Source of the DNA: Yersinia bercovieri ATCC 43970
Lineage (GTDB): Bacteria; Pseudomonadota; Gammaproteobacteria; Enterobacterales; Enterobacteriaceae
NCBI RefSeq assembly: GCF_013282745.1
Contig: NZ_CP054044.1
Location: forward strand, 2,480,001 to 2,544,000
Direction: 5' to 3'
DNA: 64,000 nt
Shown: piece by piece, positions 50,219-60,003 of the stretch
Numbering within the stretch: the stretch's first letter is position 1
How the letters are laid out: each line of letters opens with the position of its first letter
Made by a program: the position numbers and the translations under genes
The notes under the pieces: model-generated
Told to the model about the DNA's origin: nothing
The model's input: only the letters and a program-made list of their open reading frames with translations
Databases searched by the model: none

Positions 50219-51985
50219 GTGAGATTGTTTGCACAATTAGGCTGGTATTTCCGCCGAGAGTGGCGTCGCTATGTAGGCGCGGTGTTGCTGCTGATCATTA
50301 TTGCTATCTTGCAATTGTTGCCACCAAAGCTGGTTGGGGTAATTGTGGATGGCATCAGTACCAAACAGATGTCGACCGACAGGCTACTGATGTGGATCGG
50401 GGTGATGCTGGTGACGGCAATCGTGGTCTATCTACTGCGCTATGTCTGGCGCGTGCTCCTCTTTGGCGCATCCTACCAATTGGCGGTGGAGTTACGATCG
50501 AACTTCTATCGCCAACTCAGCCGCCAGGCCCCCGGCTTCTATTTACGTCACCGCACCGGCGACTTAATGGCACGCGCCACGAATGATGTCGATCGCGTGG
50601 TTTTTGCCGCCGGTGAGGGGGTGTTGACGCTGGTGGATTCGCTGGTGATGGGCTGTGTGGTATTGATTGTGATGAGCACCCAAATCAGCTGGCAATTGAC
50701 ATTGTTGTCGCTGCTACCCATGCCGGTGATGGCGATAGTGATCAAATATTATGGCGACCAACTGCACCAGCGCTTTAAATCGGCGCAGGGCGCATTTTCT
50801 AGCCTCAATAATCAGGCGCAAGAGAGTTTGACCAGCATCCGCATGATTAAAGCTTTTGGTCTGGAAGATAATCAATCACAGCAATTTGCGCAGGTTGCCG
50901 CCGAAGCGGGCGCGAAGAACATGTATGTTGCGCGCATTGATGCCCGTTTTGATCCGACCATTTATATTGCTATCGGCATCGCTAATTTATTAGCCATCGG
51001 CGGTGGTAGCTGGATGGTGGTTAACCACAGCATTACCTTAGGGCAGTTGACCAGTTTTGTGATGTATCTGGGGTTAATGATCTGGCCGATGTTGGCGTTG
51101 GCGTGGATGTTCAATATTGTCGAACGCGGCAGCGCGGCCTATAGCCGTATCCGTAGTTTGTTGGAAGAGGCGCCGGTGGTAAAAGATGGTGAGATCGAAT
51201 TATCTAACGGGCGTGGCACATTAGCGGTAAACATTCGGCATTTCTATTATCCGGGGGCTGAACAGCCCGCATTACATGATGTCGCGCTGAAGTTGGCTCC
51301 GGGGCAGATGTTGGGGCTATGTGGGCCGACGGGGTCCGGTAAAAGCACCTTGCTGGCATTAATTCAGCGGCAATTTGATATTGATGATGGCGCTATTAGT
51401 TATCAGGGACATGCGCTGTCGGATCTTCGTTTGCATGACTGGCGCGGGCGCTTATCCGTAGTCAGTCAGACGCCATTCCTCTTCTCTGACACCGTGGCGG
51501 GCAATATTGCGTTAGGTAAACCTGATGCCACTCAAGAACAAATTGAGCGGGCCGCGCGTTTAGCCAGTGTCCATGAGGATATTTTGCGCCTTCCTCAAGG
51601 GTATGACACTGAAGTGGGCGAGCGCGGCGTGATGTTATCAGGCGGGCAGAAACAGCGCATTTCCATTGCCCGAGCGCTGCTTCTGGAGACTGAAATTCTG
51701 ATTCTTGATGATGCACTCTCTGCGGTTGATGGTCAGACCGAACATGAAATCTTAAAAAATCTGCGCCTTTGGGGCGAACATCGCACCGTGATTATTAGCG
51801 CCCATCGGCTCTCCGCTTTGACGGAGGCCAGTGAAATTCTGGTGATGCAACATGGCGGTGTGATGCAGCGTGGTACACATAATTTATTGGTCAATCAATC
51901 GGGTTGGTATCGCGAGATGTACCGCTATCAACAACTGGAAGCGGCATTAGATGATGGTGAGCCGGAGGCCAAAACCGATGAGTAA
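50219..51985 (+). CDS. mdlA: ABC transporter half-subunit MdlA (SmdA)
   Basis: The 588-aa exporter half has a six-helix membrane domain (about 1-310) and a nucleotide-binding domain with Walker [10 protein letters not shown], signature MLSGGQKQR, Walker [14 protein letters not shown] and the switch histidine in ISAHRL. It probably forms a heterodimer with MdlB. The substrate is unknown (multidrug-like). The start is GTG 50219, giving [18 protein letters not shown] as in E. coli. Note ALSAVDG with aspartate-aspartate (ILDDA) where the catalytic glutamate is usual, so this site may be degenerate as in asymmetric ABC exporters. Confidence 0.95.
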   Translation: MRLFAQLGWYFRREWRRYVGAVLLLIIIAILQLLPPKLVGVIVDGISTKQMSTDRLLMWIGVMLVTAIVVYLLRYVWRVLLFGASYQLAVELRSNFYRQLSRQAPGFYLRHRTGDLMARATNDVDRVVFAAGEGVLTLVDSLVMGCVVLIVMSTQISWQLTLLSLLPMPVMAIVIKYYGDQLHQRFKSAQGAFSSLNNQAQESLTSIRMIKAFGLEDNQSQQFAQVAAEAGAKNMYVARIDARFDPTIYIAIGIANLLAIGGGSWMVVNHSITLGQLTSFVMYLGLMIWPMLALAWMFNIVERGSAAYSRIRSLLEEAPVVKDGEIELSNGRGTLAVNIRHFYYPGAEQPALHDVALKLAPGQMLGLCGPTGSGKSTLLALIQRQFDIDDGAISYQGHALSDLRLHDWRGRLSVVSQTPFLFSDTVAGNIALGKPDATQEQIERAARLASVHEDILRLPQGYDTEVGERGVMLSGGQKQRISIARALLLETEILILDDALSAVDGQTEHEILKNLRLWGEHRTVIISAHRLSALTEASEILVMQHGGVMQRGTHNLLVNQSGWYREMYRYQQLEAALDDGEPEAKTDE

Positions 51986-53756
51986 ACCTCAGCAACTTTG
52001 GCCAACACTAAAACGGCTGCTCTCCTATGGTTCGCCGTATCGAAAACCATTAGGGCTGGCGGTCTTGATGCTCTGGGTTGCCGCTGCCGCTGAAGTCAGT
52101 GGCCCACTGTTGATCAGCTATTTTATTGACCACGTGGTGGCGAAAGGCACCTTGCCGCTCGGTTTGGTGAGTGGGCTGGCATTGGCATATCTGCTGCTGC
52201 AACTGCTGGCTGCGACCTTGCACTATTTTCAGGCGCTGCTGTTTAATCGTGCTGCAGTCGGCGTGGTTCAGCGGTTGCGCATTGAAGTGATGGATGCGGC
52301 TTTGCGCCAACCGCTCAGTGCTTTTGATACCCAGCCGGTGGGGCAATTGATTTCCCGCGTAACTAATGACACTGAAGTTATCAAAGATTTATATGTGATG
52401 GTGGTCTCTACAGTGCTAAAAAGTGCCGCGTTAATCGGCGCAATGCTGGTGGCGATGTTCAGTCTGGATTGGCGCATGGCGCTGATTTCAATCTGCATTT
52501 TCCCTGCGGTATTGGTAGTGATGGCGATTTATCAGCGCTATAGCACCCCCGTGGTGCGGCGGGTTCGGGCCTATCTGGCTGACATCAACGACGGCTTTAA
52601 TGAAGTGATTAATGGCATGGGTGTTATTCAGCAGTTTCGCCAGCAAGCGCGCTTCGGCGAGCGGATGGAGTCAGCCAGTCGCGCGCATTATATGGCGCGG
52701 ATGCAAACTTTGCGCCTGGAGGGGTTTCTTTTACGCCCGCTGCTGAGTCTGTTCTCTGCCATGGTGCTATGCGGTTTGTTGTTGCTGTTCGGTTTCAGCC
52801 CAGAAGGTTCCGTCGGGGTGGGGGTGCTGTATGCATTTATTAACTATCTGGGGCGCTTAAATGAGCCGTTGATTGAGCTGACATCTCAGCAATCTATCCT
52901 GCAACAAGCGGTGGTGGCTGGGGAGCGTATTTTCGATCTGATGGATCGCGTTCAGCAGGGCTATGGCACCGATGACCGTCCGCTGACCAGTGGCCATATT
53001 CAGGTGAGGAATGTCAGCTTTGCTTATCGTCACGATAAAATGGTACTGCAAAATATCTCTCTTGATGTGCCGTCGCGTGGATTTATTGCTTTGGTCGGGC
53101 ATACCGGCAGTGGCAAGAGTACGCTGGCTAATCTGTTGATGGGTTACTACCCGGTGCAGCAGGGGGAGATTCTGCTTGATGGCCGACCACTCTCTGGGTT
53201 ATCTCACCAGACCTTGCGCCAGGGGGTTGCCATGGTGCAACAAGATCCGGTGGTGTTGGCCGACTCTTTCTTCGCCAATGTGACCTTAGGCCGTGATATT
53301 AGTGAGCAGCAAGTTTGGCAAGCGCTGGAGACGGTGCAACTTGCGCCATTAGTCCATGGGCTGCCTGATGGGCTGCACAGTATGCTCGGGGAGCAGGGCA
53401 ATACCTTGTCAGTCGGGCAGAAACAGCTGCTGGCGATGGCGCGGGTATTGGTACAAGCGCCGCAAATTCTGATTTTGGATGAAGCGACCGCCAATATTGA
53501 CTCTGGCACTGAGCAGTCGATTCAGCGGGCATTGCAGCTTATCCGCAAAAATACCACTTTGGTCGTGATTGCTCACCGCCTCTCAACCATTGTCGATGCT
53601 GATACCATTTTGGTGCTGCACCGTGGTGTGGCAGTTGAACAAGGTAAGCATCAAGAGCTGCTTGCGGCCCATGGGCGCTATTATCAAATGTACCAGTTGC
53701 AACTGGTCAGCGAAGATTTAGCGGCTATTGACCAGGTAGAAACTGCGGTTAATTAA
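51978..53756 (+). CDS. mdlB: ABC transporter half-subunit MdlB (SmdB)
   Basis: The 592-aa exporter half overlaps mdlA by eight bases. The membrane domain contains [19 protein letters not shown]. The nucleotide domain has Walker [10 protein letters not shown], a divergent signature LSVGQKQ (as in E. coli), and a canonical Walker [15 protein letters not shown]. Together with MdlA's ILDDA this implies one canonical and one degenerate ATP site in the heterodimer. The start [15 protein letters not shown] was chosen by alignment; the nine-codon upstream extension lies in mdlA. Confidence 0.95.
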   Translation: MSKPQQLWPTLKRLLSYGSPYRKPLGLAVLMLWVAAAAEVSGPLLISYFIDHVVAKGTLPLGLVSGLALAYLLLQLLAATLHYFQALLFNRAAVGVVQRLRIEVMDAALRQPLSAFDTQPVGQLISRVTNDTEVIKDLYVMVVSTVLKSAALIGAMLVAMFSLDWRMALISICIFPAVLVVMAIYQRYSTPVVRRVRAYLADINDGFNEVINGMGVIQQFRQQARFGERMESASRAHYMARMQTLRLEGFLLRPLLSLFSAMVLCGLLLLFGFSPEGSVGVGVLYAFINYLGRLNEPLIELTSQQSILQQAVVAGERIFDLMDRVQQGYGTDDRPLTSGHIQVRNVSFAYRHDKMVLQNISLDVPSRGFIALVGHTGSGKSTLANLLMGYYPVQQGEILLDGRPLSGLSHQTLRQGVAMVQQDPVVLADSFFANVTLGRDISEQQVWQALETVQLAPLVHGLPDGLHSMLGEQGNTLSVGQKQLLAMARVLVQAPQILILDEATANIDSGTEQSIQRALQLIRKNTTLVVIAHRLSTIVDADTILVLHRGVAVEQGKHQELLAAHGRYYQMYQLQLVSEDLAAIDQVETAVN

Positions 53757-54057
53757 GGGATAATCTGCGGGGCCTGGCGGCCTCGCATCACGCCCTGTGC
53801 CGCTTCCTGGCCCCATCACCCACCAAATATACCCCCTCAGTACCGCGACAGTTTGCAAGAGAGCGGACATCCCGCACCATAATCTTGCAACGCAATAGCC
53901 CATCAATGCGATGGTGCACTTTTGTGACGCGCATCGCACTAATTTGGTGCACAAAAAATACTCAATACTCGCGGTGTAGCCCTGTCAGCAGGGGCTTGAC
54001 TCTCTCAACGACCCTCTGTTGGTCATTTTCACACTAATTTTCAGCTATCTTTATTTA
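53757..54057 (+). other. Intergenic region between mdlB and glnK
   Basis: About 300 bases without a gene. The right half carries GGTGCA/TGCAC-type half sites for NtrC, annotated separately. Confidence 0.5.
53936..53950 (+). promoter_or_regulatory. Candidate NtrC enhancer site for glnK-amtB
   Basis: GCACTAATTTGGTGC is a palindrome fitting the NtrC consensus GCAC-N7-GTGC, about 110 bases upstream of the sigma-54 promoter. A partial second site (GATGGTGCA, near 53910-53918) lies 20-25 bases before it, a typical spacing. Confidence 0.65.
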
Positions 54058-54074
54058 TGGCATAGCCTTTGCTT
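54058..54074 (+). promoter_or_regulatory. Sigma-54 promoter of glnK
   Basis: TGGCATAGCCTTTGCTT fits the consensus TGGCAC-N5-TTGCW with GG and GC correctly spaced, 69 bases before glnK. Confidence 0.75.
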
Positions 54075-54142
54075 TGTTTCTTTTGTGGCAGACAGGTGTC
54101 TCGTGGAGACTTAAATTCGACTTAGTTCGAGAAGGGGCAAAT

Positions 54143-54481
54143 ATGAAGCTGGTTACCGTGGTGATCAAACCATTTAAGCTGGAGGATGTGCGTGAAGCCT
54201 TGTCCTCTGTGGGTATTCAGGGGCTGACCGTAACCGAAGTAAAAGGATTTGGTCGCCAGAAAGGACACGCCGAACTCTATCGTGGAGCTGAATATAGCGT
54301 CAATTTCTTACCTAAAGTGAAAATTGATATCGCGATTGCCGATGATCAATTAGATGAAGTGATTGATGTGATCAGTAAGGCCGCCTATACCGGCAAAATT
54401 GGTGATGGCAAAATTTTCGTTGCTGAATTGCAACGTGTTATTCGCATCCGTACCGGCGAAACCGACGAAGCAGCACTGTAA
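54143..54481 (+). CDS. glnK: Nitrogen regulatory PII protein GlnK
   Basis: The 112-aa trimeric PII protein binds ATP/ADP and 2-oxoglutarate and blocks the AmtB channel when ammonium is plentiful. The uridylylated tyrosine is Y51 at the tip of the T-loop (GHAELYRGAEY). The B-loop region contains AAYTGKIGDGKIF. MKLVTVVIKPFKLEDVREAL gives the start at ATG 54143; the frame opens earlier without conservation. amtB follows after about 36 bases. Confidence 0.97.
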   Translation: MKLVTVVIKPFKLEDVREALSSVGIQGLTVTEVKGFGRQKGHAELYRGAEYSVNFLPKVKIDIAIADDQLDEVIDVISKAAYTGKIGDGKIFVAELQRVIRIRTGETDEAAL

Positions 54482-54517
54482 TTTGCAGGCTCAAATTTAG
54501 TGAATAGGGATGGGTTG

Positions 54518-55810
54518 ATGATGAAAAAACTTTTATCCGTGTTGGGCCTAAGTTCGGTAGCGATGCTGCCCTCTTTGGCAATGGCTGCTGTACCGGCTGT
54601 AGCTGACAAAGCTGATAATGCTTTTATGATGATTTGCACCGCCTTGGTGCTGTTTATGACTGTGCCCGGTATTGCCCTGTTCTACGGCGGCCTGCTGCGT
54701 TCCAAAAACGTATTATCAATGATGACCCAGGTCACCGTGACCTTCGCGCTGATCTGCGTACTCTGGATCCTCTACGGTTATAGCCTGGCTTTCAGTACCG
54801 GCAATGCCTTCTTCGGCAGCTTCGATATGGCGATGCTGAAAGGTATCGGCCTGACCAGCTTGAGCGGCACCTTCTACCAATACATCCATGTGGTGTTCCA
54901 GGCTTCATTCGCCTGTATCACGGTCGCACTGGTGGTGGGTTCATTCGCCGAACGTATTCGTTTCTCTGCGGTATTAATCTTCGCTGTGCTGTGGTTCACC
55001 TTCTCCTACCTGCCAATGGCACATATGGTATGGGGCGGCGGCTTCCTGGCAATGGACGGTGCGCTGGACTTTGCCGGTGGTACAGTGGTGCACATTAACG
55101 CCGCTATCGCCGGCTTAGTAGGTGCTTACTTACTGGGTAAACGTGCTGGCTTTGGCAAAGAAGCTTTCAAACCACACAACTTACCGATGGTGTTTACCGG
55201 TACTGCAATTCTCTATATCGGCTGGTTTGGTTTCAACGCGGGTTCAGCCAGTGCCGCTAACGAAATTGCCGCACTTGCCTTCTTGAACACCGTCGTCGCA
55301 ACAGCAGGTGCCATTCTCTCTTGGGTCTTTGCTGAGTGGATTTTACGCGGCAAACCCTCCTTACTGGGTGCATGCTCCGGTTGTATCGCCGGTCTGGTTG
55401 CGATCACACCAGCGGCAGGTACTGTAGGGGTGGGGGGCGCATTGATTATCGGTCTGGTGGGCGGCGTTGCTGGTCTGTGGGGTGTGGTGCTGCTGAAGAA
55501 ATGGCTGCGAGTGGATGATACTTGCGACGTGTTCGGCGTTCACGGTGTGTGCGGGATTATCGGTTGTATCCTGACGGGCGTCTTCACCTCTGCTTCACTG
55601 GGGGGCACCGGTTACGCGGCTGGCGTCACCATGGGCCATCAGGTTGGCGTACAGCTGTTTAGTGTCGGTGTGTGTTTGGTCTGGTCTGGTGTTGTTGCCT
55701 TCGTTGCCTTCAAAATTGCTGACCTGGTTGTCGGTCTGCGGGTACCAGAAGAGCAAGAACGCGAAGGTCTGGATGTTAACAGTCACGGCGAAAATGCTTA
55801 CAACCAATAA
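54518..55810 (+). CDS. amtB: Ammonium transporter AmtB
   Basis: The 430-aa protein has a cleavable signal peptide (ends near LAMAAVPAVA) and eleven membrane helices. The family signature DFAGGTVVHINAAIAGLVGAY with the pore histidine, and GVHGVCGIIGCI with the second histidine, are intact. The C-terminal tail LRVPEEQEREGLDVNSHGENAYNQ, which interacts with GlnK, is nearly identical to E. coli. Start ATG 54518 (MMKKLL) was taken; GTG 54500 is in frame but gives a poor signal peptide. Confidence 0.96.
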   Translation: MMKKLLSVLGLSSVAMLPSLAMAAVPAVADKADNAFMMICTALVLFMTVPGIALFYGGLLRSKNVLSMMTQVTVTFALICVLWILYGYSLAFSTGNAFFGSFDMAMLKGIGLTSLSGTFYQYIHVVFQASFACITVALVVGSFAERIRFSAVLIFAVLWFTFSYLPMAHMVWGGGFLAMDGALDFAGGTVVHINAAIAGLVGAYLLGKRAGFGKEAFKPHNLPMVFTGTAILYIGWFGFNAGSASAANEIAALAFLNTVVATAGAILSWVFAEWILRGKPSLLGACSGCIAGLVAITPAAGTVGVGGALIIGLVGGVAGLWGVVLLKKWLRVDDTCDVFGVHGVCGIIGCILTGVFTSASLGGTGYAAGVTMGHQVGVQLFSVGVCLVWSGVVAFVAFKIADLVVGLRVPEEQEREGLDVNSHGENAYNQ

Positions 55811-55885
55811 GTTAGCTTAGCAAGAAGTTCAGTGGCTCAAAATAGGCTGAGATGTTAGAAAACTAATAATAATGATGATAAGCAG

Positions 55886-55920
55886 CAGGGGCGATTTCAC
55901 TATCGCCCCTGTTTTATTTT
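55886..55920 (+). terminator. Terminator of glnK-amtB (also faces tesB)
   Basis: CAGGGGCGAT / ATCGCCCCTG with a six-base loop and TTTTATTTT tail. Confidence 0.9.
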
Positions 55921-55947
55921 GGGTATCGAAGTCGCTTTGCGGCGGTA

Positions 55948-56808
55948 TCAGCGATGCAAACGGATCACACCTTCCTGCACGGTAGAGGCAACCAGCACGC
56001 CCTGTTGGTTGTAGATCTGCCCGCGAACAAAACCCCGCGCTCCGGAAGCTGAGGTGCTTTCTACGGCATACAGCAACCAGTCATCCAGACGGAATGGCCG
56101 GTGGAACCACATTGAATGGTCTATTGTGGCAATCTGCACTCCCGGCTCAAGGAAGCCAATTCCGTGCGGCTGCAAGGCGGTTGGCAGGAAATTGAAGTCA
56201 GAAGCATAACCCAGCAAATATTGGTGAACCCGCAAGTCATCCGGCATTTCGCCATTGGCGCGGAACCAGACATAACGATTTGGCTCTTCGACCGAACCTT
56301 GCAGCGGGTTGTGGAATTTCACCGGGCGCATCTCAATTGGCTGGTTGCCAATAAACTTTTCCCGCACTTTTTTGGGGATCAAATGTGCAAACTGACGGGC
56401 AATGTCACTCTCTGACATCAAACCATCCGGCGAGGGGACCTCCGGCATGCTGTTTTGGTGCTCAAACCCCTCCTCCTGACTCTGAAACGACGCCGTCATG
56501 TAGAAGATAGGTTTACCATTCTGAATAGCACTGATCCGGCGGGCACTGAAACTGGTGCCATCACGTAGTGTTTCGACATCATAGATAATCGGCTTACTGC
56601 TATCCCCCGGGCGCAAAAAATAGCTGTGGAATGAGTGGACAATCCGATCCATGGGGACGGTTTGTTTTGCAGCATAGATAGCCTGACCGACGACCTGCCC
56701 GCCAAACACCTGGCGCAAGCCCAGATCTTCACTTTGGCCACGAAAGATCCCTTCTTCAATTTTTTCCAGATGGAGTAGATCGAGCAGTTTTGCTAATGGC
56801 TGGCTCAT
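55948..56808 (-). CDS. tesB: Acyl-CoA thioesterase II
   Basis: The 286-aa double hot-dog thioesterase hydrolyses medium- and long-chain acyl-CoAs. It begins [43 protein letters not shown]. It contains [24 protein letters not shown] and the C-terminal active-site aspartate region [14 protein letters not shown]. Length matches E. coli TesB. It converges on amtB and is divergent from ybaY. Confidence 0.96.
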   Translation of the reverse strand: MSQPLAKLLDLLHLEKIEEGIFRGQSEDLGLRQVFGGQVVGQAIYAAKQTVPMDRIVHSFHSYFLRPGDSSKPIIYDVETLRDGTSFSARRISAIQNGKPIFYMTASFQSQEEGFEHQNSMPEVPSPDGLMSESDIARQFAHLIPKKVREKFIGNQPIEMRPVKFHNPLQGSVEEPNRYVWFRANGEMPDDLRVHQYLLGYASDFNFLPTALQPHGIGFLEPGVQIATIDHSMWFHRPFRLDDWLLYAVESTSASGARGFVRGQIYNQQGVLVASTVQEGVIRLHR

Positions 56809-57064
56809 GTTGTGGCCCTTGATGGTTGAGTTCAGTTACAGTGTGCTGAATCTGTTGGGGGGGCGTCAATATATTGCTGTGATCCCGGTTGTGCTAATGA
56901 TCATCTTTTAAGGAATAGTCTGATAAATGGCTGAATCTTAGGGCAAACGGAAAGGCTCAGCAGATTGTGCTATAATTAGCGTGCTAGGTGGTTGAAGCCA
57001 CTTATTAAACACGTGCCTATTCTATGAATAGTCAGCATCTTAATAATAAGAAGGAGTGCGACCT

Positions 57065-57628
57065 ATGAAACCTTGGCAATCAATGAAATTTTGGCGGGTA
57101 GCGGGTGGGGCAGCGTTAGTGGTCAGTCTGGCTGGGTGTGCTCACCAAGGCGCTGATGTGCCAGTTCCTGCCCCTGCAGGGGTGACAACCGCAGCAGCAC
57201 CTATTGCGCAGCCTGCGGTACAAGGGACAGTTAACATCCGCGAGCGCATTGCATTACCACCCGATTCCGTGGTTACGGTAACGCTGTCGGATGCCTCACT
57301 GGCTGATGCACCATCACGAGTCATTGCTCAGAAAGCGGTTCGCACTGAGGGCAAACAGGCACCATTTACCTTTACCCTGCCGTTTAACCCATCAGATATC
57401 CAGCCAAACGCGCGCATCATTGTGAGTGCGGCGATCACCCATAATGGTCAGTTAATGTTTATCACTGATACCATTCAGGAGGTGATAAACCGTGGAGCCG
57501 GGACTCAGGCTAATTTGCTGCTAGTACCTGTGACCTCCGTTGCCATAGAAACTGCACCGGCGACAACCTCAGGCGCTGCAACAATATCAGGCGCTGCAAC
57601 AATATCAGGCGCTACGACCACACCGTAG
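57065..57628 (+). CDS. ybaY: YbaY-family lipoprotein
   Basis: The 187-aa lipoprotein has a signal peptide with lipobox LAGC (Cys near 25). The conserved middle domain has VNIRERIALPPDSVVTVTLSDASLADAPS and EGKQAPFTFTLPFNPSDIQPNARIIVSAAI. The function is unknown (a type III secretion pilotin-like fold has been proposed for the family). AAGGAG lies eight bases before ATG 57065. The C-terminus is a repeated SGAATI sequence encoded by 18-bp tandem repeats. Confidence 0.92.
   Translation: MKPWQSMKFWRVAGGAALVVSLAGCAHQGADVPVPAPAGVTTAAAPIAQPAVQGTVNIRERIALPPDSVVTVTLSDASLADAPSRVIAQKAVRTEGKQAPFTFTLPFNPSDIQPNARIIVSAAITHNGQLMFITDTIQEVINRGAGTQANLLLVPVTSVAIETAPATTSGAATISGAATISGATTTP
57569..57613 (+). repeat. 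18-bp tandem repeat at the ybaY 3' end
   Basis: Two perfect copies of TCAGGCGCTGCAACAATA and half of a third, in frame, giving SGAATI repeats. Confidence 0.95.
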
Positions 57629-57672
57629 CCATCGAAGTGCCGCAGTATAACCACTATGCTGTGGCGCTGAGA

Positions 57673-58062
57673 TTAACGGTACTGCCAACGATATTGCTGT
57701 AAATCAATTTTGCCCGTGATATCAATTTGAATGCCCTCGGCCAATAATGCCTTTTTCTGCCTCAGATAATTATCACCAATTAATGATATTTCACCGTGGC
57801 GATTAATAACCCGATGCCAAGGCAATGCAGACCCCTGCGGTAAACGCTTTAGAACACCACCAACTTGCCGTGCCGCCCGTGGGGAACCAATTAACCGCGC
57901 AATATCACCATAAGTGGTGACCTGCCCGTAGGGGATGGCGGCCACAACCTGGAATACCCGCTGACGAAAACTGTCCATTATCGGTGGGCTATCATGCTCA
58001 TCCTGATATTCCGTCGTCGTAGATTCATCCTGATTTTTGGGGGAGGTTTCTGATGATGTCAC
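57673..58062 (-). CDS. atl: Alkyltransferase-like protein (Atl/YbaZ)
   Basis: The 129-aa protein resembles the DNA-binding domain of O6-alkylguanine-DNA alkyltransferases. It includes VAAIPYGQVTTYGDIARLIGSPRAARQVGGVLKRLP, but has tryptophan in place of the acceptor cysteine (PWHR instead of PCHR), which defines the ATL group. Such proteins bind O6-alkylguanine, flip it and hand the lesion to nucleotide excision repair. GTG 58060-58062, five bases after AGAGGA, was used. The first 28 residues are poorly conserved, so MDSFRQRVFQ (57978) is an alternative start. Confidence 0.9.
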   Translation of the reverse strand: MTSSETSPKNQDESTTTEYQDEHDSPPIMDSFRQRVFQVVAAIPYGQVTTYGDIARLIGSPRAARQVGGVLKRLPQGSALPWHRVINRHGEISLIGDNYLRQKKALLAEGIQIDITGKIDLQQYRWQYR

Positions 58063-58211
58063 TACATCCTCTTGCGGCTCTATTATTTGGATAGAGGATA
58101 GCGTCGCACGATATAAATAATATCGTCGACTATTTTTTTGCTTGAAGAGAATAGATTAAGCACTTACCTGAGTGTGAGTGCGCAATAAACCACCGGTTAG
58201 CTGGTGTTACC

Positions 58212-58240
58212 TTGCTATTTGGCTGGGCATGGTCGATAAT
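58212..58240 (+). promoter_or_regulatory. Promoter of ffs
   Basis: TTGCTA (58212-58217), 17-base spacer, GATAAT (58235-58240), followed by a GC-rich discriminator, as at stable-RNA promoters. Confidence 0.65.
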
Positions 58241-58279
58241 GCCCACCGCTCCAGAGTACAAGGGGCCGTTAACGTCAAT

Positions 58280-58392
58280 GGAGGTCCTGTTGGTTCTCCC
58301 GCAACACTAACTTGTGAACTCGGTCAGATCCGGAAGGAAGCAGCCGTAGCAGGCGAGGTGTGTGCCGGGATGTAGCTGGCAGGGCCTCCACC
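58280..58392 (+). ncRNA. ffs: 4.5S RNA, the signal recognition particle RNA
   Basis: The sequence aligns along its length with E. coli 4.5S RNA: the TCCTGTTGGTTCTCCCGCAAC 5' arm, GGTCAGATCCGGAAGGAAGCAGCC (the GGAA tetraloop and Ffh-binding symmetric/asymmetric loops), then GTGTGCCGGGATGTAGCTGGCAGG. The ends GGAGG and CCTCC pair. The mature ends are inferred by homology; a leader of about 30 bases would be removed by RNase P. Confidence 0.96.
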
Positions 58393-58871
58393 ACTTCTGA
58401 TGTATAGATGTTTTATCTTGTTGAGTTTGTCTGCTTATCTGAAGTCTCTTCCCCCCTGATAGCTATCTACTTTAAATCTTCCCATCCTATTCGTCAGACA
58501 TTGCAGAACAGGCTGAGTATTGAACAGAAGAATAAGATTCTTCTCATTCCCCATTGGTTTGAACTTTCTATTTATGCATTCAATATGACATATGATTAAT
58601 AATGACTTGAAACTATTAGCGGTCAGACAAAATTTTAATAAATAGAGCGCTGAATCATTTTTACTTAAATATTTTTACAGCATCCTGATAAGTCACAGGA
58701 TTTCACCTAAGTGCGGGTACGCAATAGCGCGGGATTAAAGTTAACCTTCAATACCGTCGTTTTATCTAAGAAATTTATCTCAAATTAACAAACGTAAAAA
58801 TCACCTAGCCCATTGAAGCCGATAGTGTTTATCGGCTCAACGTTGTTGTGTCTTAACCAGCGTTAAGCGGA
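58393..58871. other. Gene-free region between ffs and ymoA
   Basis: About 480 bases, A/T-rich. No believable gene; a 63-codon frame at 58408-58599 has no SD or recognisable features. A hairpin AGCCGATA/TATCGGCT at 58817-58837 could end ymoA transcription on the reverse strand, although no T run follows. Confidence 0.45.
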
Positions 58872-59075
58872 CTATTTCACATGCTGCCAAACTGTAGGTG
58901 GAATTTTATCATAAAGCTTATTCATTGTGAGTTCCGCCAGACGATGATCAGCCGCTGAGTAAAATAATTCCAACTCATCGTCGGAAAGTTCGTACTTATT
59001 CTTTTCAATTACACGTTCTAGCGTATCAATAGTCGTACACTTTCTTAAACGCATCAGGTAGTCAGTTTTTGTCAT
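58872..59075 (-). CDS. ymoA: Hha-family modulator YmoA
   Basis: The 67-aa protein ([21 protein letters not shown]...) matches my memory of Yersinia YmoA along its length. It is a small helical partner of H-NS that silences virulence and horizontally acquired genes, including Yop type III secretion genes, in a temperature-dependent way, and is degraded by ClpXP and Lon, both encoded here. ymoB lies 47 bases upstream in the same direction. This is strong evidence for the genus. Confidence 0.98.
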   Translation of the reverse strand: MTKTDYLMRLRKCTTIDTLERVIEKNKYELSDDELELFYSAADHRLAELTMNKLYDKIPPTVWQHVK

Positions 59076-59122
59076 GGTGATTTTTCTTCTCGATATACAA
59101 ATTAATATAGGGAAACTATCCC

Positions 59123-59491
59123 TTAAGTTTTCATCAGGGTACAGATGTATTCTCCTGAGAAAAGTCTGAATAACCGCTCTTTGGTTTTTTGCCAGCGACG
59201 CAATTCAGGATCATTGATCCCGTAACTACTAAACAGAGTATATGTATCGTCTAAATATTCTTCCACTAACTCTGACAGGTCGCCGTCATCCGGGTATTTT
59301 ATTTTAAAACTCATCACAAATGAAGCTATATGCTCGATCAAATCATTAAGTTGTAGATTTACAGCTGCTGTGGGGTCATTGACCCACCCATGGTGGCTAT
59401 CACCAAGCGTAGCAATGCCTTCATCATACAAACTCTCACAGAGAAACTTCAACTGGGCAATATCATGCCGCTTAGGCGAGTACTCATCCAT
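59123..59491 (-). CDS. ymoB: Hha antitoxin-like protein YmoB (TomB)
   Basis: The 122-aa protein is the TomB family partner of Hha. It opens [25 protein letters not shown] and ends [15 protein letters not shown]. Cysteines C18 and C117 are conserved; in E. coli the first is involved in TomB-dependent oxidation of Hha. It precedes ymoA in one operon, as tomB-hha do. GGAGGGG is upstream of the ATG. Confidence 0.97.
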   Translation of the reverse strand: MDEYSPKRHDIAQLKFLCESLYDEGIATLGDSHHGWVNDPTAAVNLQLNDLIEHIASFVMSFKIKYPDDGDLSELVEEYLDDTYTLFSSYGINDPELRRWQKTKERLFRLFSGEYICTLMKT

Positions 59492-59649
59492 ATCATCCCC
59501 TCCGTAAAGTCTTAATTCGGTGTTGATAACACAATGTGAGTAGATTGATAATCATATAAGCGCAGACGCTTATCGTTAACCTAAATAAGCTTGCCTTGCT
59601 ATGAATATAAATCATTTCTTCGTTCACCGCGCAACTTTATTACTTAATC

Positions 59650-60003
59650 TTACAATTCGTCAGCGGTGGACGGCCGATCATTGTTAATGATATCAAAAAT
59701 GATTTTTTCCGGATGTACAATAAATGTTACAGCATTTGTTAGGGACTCTTCAGTATGGATGTCCAAACAAGGGTTAAAAATATGCCACTGGTAGCAGTAA
59801 CTCATTGAATAATGGTTGTCTTGCAAATGAGAAATATCAAGAATTTCTAATGAACCAGCTGTGTATCTGGCATTTTCCGAATAATACATTAAGCCGGAAA
59901 CTAAACTTCCTTCAATTTCACGAATATTATTGTTGATAACCCGCTTCAGCAATGAAATCGGGTAACAGCCTGAAGTGAAGTCGCCAGCTATTTCATTGTT
60001 CAT
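59650..60003 (-). CDS. Hypothetical protein, 117 aa
   Basis: Not recognised. ATG 60001-60003 opens MNNEIAGDFTSGCYPISLLKR and continues to a TAA at 59650. The protein is acidic to neutral, without a signal peptide or membrane segment, with predicted mixed alpha/beta character and two cysteines in the middle (SYCYQWHIFNPCLDIHTEES). It lies upstream of ymoBA in the same orientation but 158 bases away. AT-rich composition and a start after GGACAATTA (weak SD) make acquisition possible. It could be a small regulator or immunity-like protein; no evidence decides. Confidence 0.6.
   Translation of the reverse strand: MNNEIAGDFTSGCYPISLLKRVINNNIREIEGSLVSGLMYYSENARYTAGSLEILDISHLQDNHYSMSYCYQWHIFNPCLDIHTEESLTNAVTFIVHPEKIIFDIINNDRPSTADEL

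Noticed and set aside
51951..51977. Nine-codon upstream extension of mdlB
   Set aside because: It lies inside mdlA, is not conserved, and the MSKPQQLWP start fits E. coli MdlB.
53718..53954. 78-codon reverse-strand frame in the mdlB-glnK gap
   Set aside because: It covers the NtrC site and has no protein features.
58178..58375. 65-codon frame over ffs
   Set aside because: It runs through the 4.5S RNA gene and its promoter; the RNA explains the sequence.
58408..58599. 63-codon frame after ffs
   Set aside because: No ribosome site and no family features; left as intergenic.
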